Assembly: GCA_024138025.1 (NCBI GenBank)
Contig: JAMXBD010002779.1
Coordinates: forward strand, 62,001-126,000
Length of the DNA: 64,000 nucleotides
Source of the DNA: Combretum micranthum
Lineage: Eukaryota > Streptophyta > Magnoliopsida > Myrtales > Combretaceae
Direction: 5' to 3'
Of this stretch, positions 50,301-64,000 are shown one piece after another. Within the stretch, counting starts at the first letter, position 1; each line of letters starts with the position of its first letter. The notes beneath the pieces were generated by a model. It was not told the DNA's origin. It saw nothing but the letters and a program-made list of their open reading frames with translations, and did not search any database. The translations under genes were made by a program, and so were the position numbers.

Positions 50301-50395
50301 ACATCTTTGAACAGCTCCACCACTATCCTTCCTTCAAGCTCGCCACCAATGCTCACATCCAAATAACACCGAGGATTAGTATTCACATTCACCAT
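44391..50395 (-). CDS. CYP40: cyclophilin-40 type peptidyl-prolyl cis-trans isomerase with TPR domain
   Basis: Eight coding exons on the minus strand: 50395-50213, 50121-49621, 49412-49325, 49233-49181, 48914-48810, 44792-44717, 44601-44564, 44444-44391. All have GT-AG borders and the frame is kept, giving 365 aa, the usual length for this family (SQUINT in Arabidopsis). The start is ATG 50393-50395; the GTG at 50419 is not used. Residues 8-175 are the cyclophilin domain with [24 protein letters not shown] and DGKHVVFG. Catalytic equivalents of CypA R55, F60, Q63, F113 and H126 are R67, F72, Q75, F125 and H138; the CypA Trp121 position is His133, as in other Cyp40s. Residues about 213-345 form TPR repeats ([50 protein letters not shown]), ending ARMFQ. 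Family knowledge: cytosolic HSP90 co-chaperone that promotes ARGONAUTE1/miRNA function and phase change in plants. Confidence 0.96.
45250..45900 (-). mobile_element. possible degraded non-LTR retroelement fragment in intron 5
   Basis: On the minus strand, short pieces look coding but with stops and frame changes: [25 protein letters not shown] and [10 protein letters not shown], the last resembling the W-x-x-W..RN end of the reverse-transcriptase-associated zinc-binding region of plant LINEs. No reverse transcriptase core is seen. The assignment is tentative. Confidence 0.3.
46363..46560 (+). repeat. 107-bp tandem direct repeat in intron 5
   Basis: The block CCCCAAGAATCATCCAAGGG, then GAAATTCAG, then AGCTGTCACAAGGCTTTC recurs 107 bp later as CCCCCAAGAATCGTCTAAGG, GGAATTCAG and AGCTGCCACAAGGTTTTC. 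Confidence 0.8.
48543..48577. repeat. perfect 16-bp inverted repeat (hairpin) in intron 5
   Basis: The arms CAATCATGTAACTCTT (48543-48558) and AAGAGTTACATGATTG (48562-48577) are exact reverse complements around a 3-nt loop GTT. The pre-mRNA would form a strong hairpin. No transposon termini or target duplication were found around it. Confidence 0.85.
50195..50210. repeat. (GA)n tract in intron 1 of cyclophilin-40
   Basis: Eight GA dinucleotides (CT on the coding strand) directly after the exon 1 donor site. Confidence 0.9.
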
Positions 50396-50421
50396 TTTTC
50401 TTCTGTTTCCTCCTGACACCC

Positions 50422-50453
50422 AAACCCTAACTAAACAGCTGATAAAACCCTAA
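50422..50453 (-). promoter_or_regulatory. two telo-box motifs upstream of cyclophilin-40
   Basis: AAACCCTAA occurs at 50422-50430 and 50445-50453, 27 and 50 bp upstream of the ATG. Telo-boxes near the start of plant genes are typical of translation-related and chaperone genes active in dividing cells, and are bound by TRB/PURa-type factors (established knowledge). A possible TATA element, TTTATAATATA on the minus strand, lies near 50499-50510. Confidence 0.55.
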
Positions 50454-50459
50454 CAAACA

Positions 50460-51606
50460 AACAATCCCGCTATTTTTAGTTTTTTGAACTCTGCCTTCTA
50501 TATTATAAATTAAATAAGAGGAGGTTTTCTCTTTTCTGGGAAAATTAGGACTTTCTGGACCCATGGTATGTCACTCTGGTTAGGTCGTCATAGGTCTCAA
50601 TTCGCTTCATTCGTTAAAACCACGTGGGATTGAAACCACTAGATATATAATAAAAATCCTATGGGAATACGGAATTAGGTTTAAATTATATAACAAACTC
50701 GATATCAGATAATTTAATGTTATAATTTAAAAATAAATAAATAAATAAAAATATTACTAAAAGGATAAGATGAGGAAAAAAGACATGAAATAGCTATTAT
50801 TTTTTCTAGCTCTCAAATATGTTTTTTTTTTATGTTTACTAGATTAATTATGAATTTTAGGACTTTTATTAAATTTTATTTAAATTATGTTTGCTAGGAA
50901 AATTAATATTATTTGATGTTTGTTATATTTTAGTTCTGGCAAGAGATTGAATTTAACTATATTGTTAAAATATTATATGGTAGCAAAAGTAATATATTTA
51001 TGTGTTTAAACGTTGTAAAATGAATATGGTCTATAATATTTTTTTATCAATTGCAAATGTATGTTTTCATTTTTAAATGTATAGGAAACATGTGTTAGAA
51101 GCAACAGTTTTTCTTAAATTTATTATTAAAATTTAAAAATAGGTTGAAAAACAATATATTATAGCGTCGGGTTTCGAATGCTAAATCCAACCTTATAGGA
51201 TAGGTTTGGATATAGCATTAAAACTATATAGGGCTTATAGGGTCAGATTTGGTAAACCCTATTAGGTAGCAGATTGGGTTGTACATCCGAAATCCAATCC
51301 GATTACATCCTTAGGCCTGGTCGGCCCATGTTTTTGTTGCCCTTTTTTTTATTTTGCAAACATTTTTAACAACATCTATTAACCTAATGTGTTTGTAAAA
51401 ACTAAAAATAAGATTTTAGAAGTATAAAAATAGTTTACTCATAAAAATATAAAAAAAAATAAATCTATAGATCCCTCATAAAATATTAAATAACTAATAA
51501 ATTCTTTTAAAGTATGGTGGTTCACTTTATTTGCTATTAAGAAACAATCAAATTTTGTTTTCATAATAAATAAAACTTACTTTTAAGTATTTTTTTCAAT
51601 CATCAT
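50460..51606. other. promoter and intergenic DNA, no gene
   Basis: AT-rich, no coding region. A stretch at 51165-51320 with GTCGGGTTTCG, GGGTCAGATTTGG and CCGAAATCCAATCCG recalls worn hAT-type repeats, but no ends can be defined. Confidence 0.5.
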
Positions 51607-51614
51607 TTTGACAT

Positions 51615-52155
51615 TAAAGCTGGAAACGAGCCGAGCTTTTAAAAGCTCAGGCTCAAGCTCGGGCTTGACTCTTTTAAAATTTATCAAGCCCAAACTCGAG
51701 CTCGAGTTAAGCTTTTTATTAAGGTCGGCTTGTTTAGCTAAACGAGCTTGAGCTAAGTCGAGCTTTTTATCAAGCCTACTAAACTTTTATCAAGTCTGGA
51801 ATTTAATAATTTATTTTCTATTTCTTTTTCAAACATAAAATATAATATATAAGTGTTGCTATTAATATATATACACTTAATTATTAAATAGAAATTAGTT
51901 TTTTTTGTTTTAATTATGTAGTTATATATAATATATCATACGTAAAAAATTTACAAATCTGTTAACGAGATTGTTAATGGGCTTAATCGCAAGCTTATTC
52001 CCGAACAGACTCGCAAGCTTAAATGGAAGCTCAAGTTCAGTTCGTTTAGATAAACGAGCTTGACTTTAGGCTCAAGTTCGGCTTTTTTACCAATCGAGCC
52101 TAAGTCGAGACGAACTCAAGTAGCTCACAAGTAACTTGGCTTATTTGCAGCTATA
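51615..52155. mobile_element. non-autonomous hAT element (541 bp) with perfect 8-bp TSD
   Basis: The left end is TAAAGCTGGAAACGAGCCGA; the right end, read inward, is TATAGCTGCAAATAAGCCAA, so the terminal inverted repeat is about 17 bp with a few mismatches. Outside is a perfect 8-bp duplication TTTGACAT (51607-51614 and 52156-52163), the length typical of hAT elements. The body is made of GAGCTCGAGCTTGAGC-like text in both orientations and lacks a transposase. It is the same family as the interrupted copy at 28576-37305. Confidence 0.9.
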
Positions 52156-52349
52156 TTTGACATAACTATTCTAAAGTAAAAGAAAAACCATACAATCTGT
52201 TGCTTGTTACCGAAATGCAATAAGGATAATTGTAATATCTCAATTTTTTCCTTTACAAATAATTATTGAGTCAAGATGTCCCTAAATAAAACATACTTTC
52301 CTTTTTGTCTTAAATAATATATAGAAATGATGCATTTTGCATAGAGAAT

Positions 52350-52740
52350 GCAATAAGATACAGAGATTTGCATCTTTTTCTTTTTAATCATTACAACAGG
52401 GGAGGGGATTCAAACTTTGGACCTTTCACTTAAGAAACCAACGGAGATGTCACTAGGCTAAAGTTCATTAGCAATTTGCATCTTTTTCAAAACATGATTT
52501 TATATGATTTAGGATCTATTTAGATTGTTGAATTATTATATGTATCATATCTGATTAGTCAATTTATGAGTAAAATTGTTAGCTTTTCATTAAAATCTAT
52601 TTCTTGAGAAATATCTGTTTGAAAAACGATAAAAATATGATACCAAGATAACCAAAATATGATGAAATGACCAGACCCTTAATATAATATAAGATAGAGA
52701 TATTTGCATCTTTTTATAACGTTTTATATGATTTAATATA
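52350..52740. repeat. local duplication around SINE site
   Basis: The sequence AATAAGATACAGAGATTTGC, ATCTTTTTC, then ATTTTATATGATTTA (52353-52505, containing the SINE) recurs diverged at 52683-52735 as ATATAAGATAGAGATATTTG, CATCTTTTT, then GTTTTATATGATTTA without the SINE. Confidence 0.65.
52381..52473 (-). mobile_element. short tRNA-derived SINE with perfect 15-bp TSD
   Basis: On the minus strand a pol III A-box-like TAGCCTAGTGAC (52460-52449) and a B-box-like AGTTTGAATCC (52416-52406) lie 32 bp apart, and the element ends in an A-rich tail (ATTAAAAA). It is flanked by a perfect 15-bp direct repeat ATTTGCATCTTTTTC (52366-52380 and 52474-52488), as expected of LINE-mediated retroposition. 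At 93 bp it is short for a plant SINE and may be a truncated or minimal member. It is not a functional tRNA gene: it has no cloverleaf. Confidence 0.75.
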
Positions 52741-55700
52741 TCGTATTCTTCATTGCAAATTTAATTTAAGACACAAATAAATGAAAAGCTAGAATGCGAT
52801 GTTTCATGGATAGAAAGTTGAATTCCCCACTCTTTTTTTTTTTTTTTTTAGTTCCAACTCAATTGCCGTTACCACCTGATCATCCACACTCCATATCATT
52901 TTTCTACATTATTTTAGTACTTCATAAAATTATGGCTAATTGAAGGAATCTACCATCTTCTCATCATCCTCATATAAATATTTAGGAATGATATTGATGA
53001 TAGGGCACACGTCTACTAACAAAAAGAGATCTCACTTACCGTTTTGGCATCTTCCATCGCCACTACGTTGGCCCTTTTTGACCTTGCCTTTGAAACTATT
53101 ACCAATATTGTTGTGAGAGGGCAAGCCTCCGCTTTATTGCATACTCTTTTGAATGGGTTTCTAAAGATTTGTTGCTCCATTTGCCATGTTTTTGGCCCTC
53201 ATTGTTTGATTTAGTGATTAATACTGCAAAGTGAACAGTTTTACGGGCATAAAAGAGTATATAAAGGTTTAGGAAGTGATCTAATAGTCATGGAGAAATG
53301 AGACTTACGTGCCTCCCCATCATCAAAACCTCTTAAAGGACATCTAATGGTATAATATATCGACACAATCTAACACATGATAGGTATGACATAACATGAT
53401 GTTTATGCACCAAACATTAATCCAACACAAGGCTTTGTGTAGTTTTACACATCAAAAATTCAAAATGAGAAACTTTTCCAACATATTTTATCCACCTTGA
53501 ATCCGCTCCTCTTTGATGAGCTACAATCAAGTTAGATCAGCCATTGGTTAGTAAAATCAACAATTTCCCAAGAGTTTAAACAACTCAGTTGGGACCAAAA
53601 CAACTCGTACATCGTCCCCTGTTAACTTCGCGTCACACTAGGAGGAGGGTCAAAACCTTGACAATCTCGGCTACAATCCATTATCCATTGAGTTTAGTTG
53701 TTCATATTGGAGTAAGAATTCATCTTCAATTTCCCCTCTACTCTACTAGTTGAGCTTTAGGAAAATGATAGCTTAATTCAACATCAAGGCAAGCTCCCAA
53801 AAGTCCTTTAGTTGACTCAAATCACCCTCTTCCAACCTATTATCTCTTTCACTTGGCTAACCAACCTATTGAGTCTTCACCAGCTTTGTTACTGAGAAAT
53901 TAGGAATGCCCCTTAGTAGCTCAATAGTCACTACTTTGAAAATTACCATGATTCTATAATTATGATGATCACCATGACAAAATCCACTTCCTCAAACTGC
54001 CAGGATCCTCACATCTATAAATACCCACTTTTAAGGTCTAAAGAAGGAGCTTTGGCACCTAATAGATGCTCTACCACACTTGGTAACATTCACCTCTTAT
54101 TCTTATCACCTTTATACACATATTAACTTAATCAATGAATGGGCACTCTAAATAAGCCTTCAATGCCTTCTGACCATGTATTATTTTGTTGACCATATTC
54201 CACAAGCCCAATTCTTAAAAACTTCTACCGGTAAATTGTTCTAGGAACACGTGGACAATTTAGGAAAAACTTAATATCACAAGTTAAAAATAAAATCCTT
54301 GCTGAATTGAATAGGCATGCCATGTTACTACCAAAATCAGGAGCATAACACAATAATGGGTCACAACTTATTACATATAGATGTGCTATATGTGCATGTT
54401 ATAATATGCATAATAAATTTGTATATAATTTGTTAAATTGTTAATAAAAAAATAAATGGAGAATAATGTAATTGCATTTTTTTAGGGGAAAAAAAATAAA
54501 ATAAGCTTGTGCATTTATTTCATTGTGTTAGTATTGTTGCAAATGATTAATTTTATTTGGAATAAAATGGGACTATTATTTGAATTTTTATTGCCATTAA
54601 AGAATGAATAGAAAGATTACTATCAATAAGTATAATCAACTCATTTTTACAAGTAAATGGGGTAATAAGTTAAGTCTTGAGAATAGACACATCCATTATG
54701 TTCAAGTAAACAATTTGTAAGCCTAATAGTAACTCAAATATTAAAATTGATTTAAAGTTTGAAGACTTTAACTTGGATTCGAGATTTGTGCTGCCAAGTG
54801 AGTATATTTCGTCTTACTAAAGTTACTATGATGCATTGTAAGTGCTACTACAGCACATTAATTATTTGAAATGGAACGTTATAAAGGTTAGGTAAGTGAG
54901 CATATGTCCTTGGGGTTTTTAGAGTTTGGTATAAATGTTTTTTCATATAATAAACGATAAAAATGTGTGATTGTTATTTTAGAATCCATTACGAGGGTTG
55001 TCTCTAGTCCATGTATCTTATCAATTCAAAACGAATTGTAGCAACAATCTTTTTCGATTTGTTATATATAATATCAATTGAATTCATTGGAACGCTTGCT
55101 AATTTGATATTAAGTAATGAAACATGGTTGGGGCAGTGTTAGGATGCCATTTGATTTTATTTTTTAAAATATTTTTTTTACAATTTAATTTAAAATCATT
55201 TAATTATATTATTTATTTAAATAATTAATTTCAATGGATCAAGTGTTACTATGTATTGATAGGAGTTTCTATGAGTCAATTCAGTTAACTTCAAGGACGA
55301 GTCGAATTAAACTATATTAAAAATAGTTTGGACCAAACCTCTAATAAAGTGAACCACTTTCAATAGTATGGGATGATGAACGTTTGATCCGGTTCGATAC
55401 AACTGTTTTTAAAAACATCTTGTTCTAATTGATACTAGTAATAAATTTTTGAAGTTTTCAACTAAAGATTAATGTTCAAATTGGTGAAAATTACATTAGA
55501 TAAAGTCATACAACATTATGTCACGTTAATATTATGTTGTAGGTGACAATGAAGACCCATTAAAATTGTGTAAGTTTGCTTGAGAGATGAGAGGGCAAAG
55601 TGAAGGAAAACAATTATATTGAAAAGGATGACAATGAGATAAGAGAAAAACAAAGCAAAAAAAAAAAAAAAGGAAGATAAATTGTATGTAGTGAAATGTC

Positions 55701-56550
55701 AATAAGATTTGCAACTAAAAGATATCGCCTAATTTTTATCTTTTAATTAAAAGTAGTTCGATTTGAGTTCAATCGGTTTGGTTTGGTTCTAACCCAAAAC
55801 GAAATGTGAATCATTTGGAACATCTTTGAAGCAAACCAAAATACCAAAAAATCACATTTTATAGTTTGGATCATTTTAGTTCATTTTTAAATTTAATTTG
55901 GTTCGGTTTGATAGTGTCAACAAAAATTCTAGAGTATAAACTATCATGCTGAGACTCAAATAGAAAATAGAAAATAGAAAGGTTAAGATTCAAATAAAAA
56001 AGTGGTTAAAACTAAAACCAAAAGTGTATCTTTAAAAAAATCAAGTTTCCATATGTTAGTTAGGCATTATTATCATCTAAAAGTAAATCCCTGTTAAACA
56101 AATGGATCCTTTTAAAACCTACCCAGGCCTGATTTTTTAAGGCATATTAAAAGTCTAATAAATCGATTCATGATATTAAATTGAACGAAAAGCTTAATTA
56201 CCAATACATTTGTCTACAAAATTAAAAATAAAAAAAGAAAAAGAAGAAGAAAACCAGTCCGAATTGCTAATATACCCTCCAAATTAATGATGCGGATTGA
56301 CTCCACTTCTCCAAAAGTACCCCTTGACTAGAGCTCCCCATATCATTGATGAAAGACCACATAAAGCGACTGAGTTTTAATCAAAATACGAGAAATATGT
56401 GCACCTAAAGATAAAGACACGGGGAAAGTTAGGGATTCCACACCTGGCTTATTTACAATCATCCCTTATGAAAATCGTTTCATGTTGTTTACTGTCGCCA
56501 AGATCATGGGACGAGCAAATTCCTAGGATAACTGTGAATCATTCTTCCCT
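52741..56550. other. intergenic region, no gene recognised
   Basis: No supported coding region. 53000-54330 has more balanced composition and may be an old transposon, but no frame or terminus is recognisable. 55735-55925 contains repeated GGTTTGGTTTGGTTC / TTTGGTTCGGTTTG text typical of worn hAT-like repeats. Poly-A runs (55651, 56224) are common. Confidence 0.5.
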
Positions 56551-56556
56551 CTGAAC

Positions 56557-56583
56557 AGATATATATATATATATATATATATA
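56557..56583. repeat. (AT)n microsatellite
   Basis: About thirteen AT dinucleotides, about 25 bp beyond the stop codon of the kinase gene and therefore probably in its 3' untranslated region. Confidence 0.9.
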
Positions 56584-56605
56584 TCATACACAAGTCTATG
56601 ATGTT

Positions 56606-63696
<7,091 letters not shown>

Positions 63697-64000
63697 CTGA
63701 TAATGCCAACAAACATCATAAAGCTAGCAAGAGCCGAATATACAAATTGGAAAAATTAATCGAGAGAAATGTTTGGCTTATAAACGAAGATAAAAGTCTG
63801 ATAGACCATCTACAACTCAATGAAAAATGAAACAAACATTTCAGAGTTATTCAAAACGTTCCATTACTATCGCTAGAGTCTATAGAAAATGCTATGTGGG
63901 GAGAATGAGTTAGAAAAGTAAAAACTCCCCCTAATACATTAGAACATAAAGTATTAATATGATTCTTGTTATAATTACTGTTAGAAAACCATAAAACTAG
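63697..64000 (-). other. intron at window edge
   Basis: No exon is recognisable upstream of the first visible LRR exon; it is probably intron. The signal peptide and the first LRRs of the kinase should lie beyond 64000. Confidence 0.6.

Noticed and set aside
50396..50419. Upstream GTG start adding MSGGNRRK to cyclophilin-40
   Set aside because: The start would be non-ATG, and an ATG at 50393-50395 gives the usual family N-terminus.
52381..52473. A tRNA gene
   Set aside because: Only worn A- and B-box motifs are present, no cloverleaf can be drawn, and the 15-bp duplications show a SINE.

Overview
The window looks like nuclear DNA from a dicot plant. It is AT-rich and intron-bearing, carries long degenerate LTR retrotransposons with a tRNA-iMet type primer binding site, non-autonomous hAT and Mutator-like DNA transposons, and two plant genes with plant-type exon structure. 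The species cannot be named from the sequence. There are no rRNA or tRNA genes, CRISPR arrays or bacterial features.

Region 1 (1-37.3 kb) is a transposon graveyard. A minus-strand Ty3/gypsy element enters from the left edge: broken gag, an intact 308-codon frame upstream of gag, a primer binding site and a 5' LTR of about 4 kb. To its right LTRs are stacked three deep in alternating orientation (outer plus LTR ending at 16354, minus solo LTR 7463-14118, plus solo LTR 7889-11274). Next comes a dead plus-strand gag-protease element split by two minus-strand solo LTRs (17427-21166 and 21854-25278), both with perfect 5-bp target duplications. After a tandem array of about 356-bp units, two more plus-strand solo LTRs (28610-32344 and 32425-36970) sit inside one small hAT-like element.

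Region 2 (38.9-43.4 kb) is a pair of Mutator-like elements of one family, nested one in the other, with 9-bp target duplications (perfect for the outer, 8/9 for the inner).

Region 3 (44.4-50.4 kb, minus strand) is an intact eight-exon gene for a cyclophilin-40 type peptidyl-prolyl isomerase (365 aa: cyclophilin domain plus C-terminal TPRs; SQUINT-like). One intron has grown to 4.0 kb.

Region 4 (50.5-56.6 kb) is intergenic, with a 541-bp hAT element (perfect 8-bp duplication) and a 93-bp tRNA-derived SINE (perfect 15-bp duplication, with a nearby paralogous empty site).

Region 5 (56.6-63.7 kb, minus strand) is the 3' part of an LRR receptor-like kinase of the LRR-VIII-1 type; its 5' end lies beyond the window. 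Kinase motifs are intact, but three exon or splice positions do not keep frame, so it is either decaying or carries single-base assembly errors.

The two host genes are functionally unrelated as far as the sequence shows. No defence island or other multi-gene system was recognised; the most unusual items are the intact pre-gag frame, the nested Mutator-like pair, the duplicated SINE site and the frame breaks in the kinase gene.
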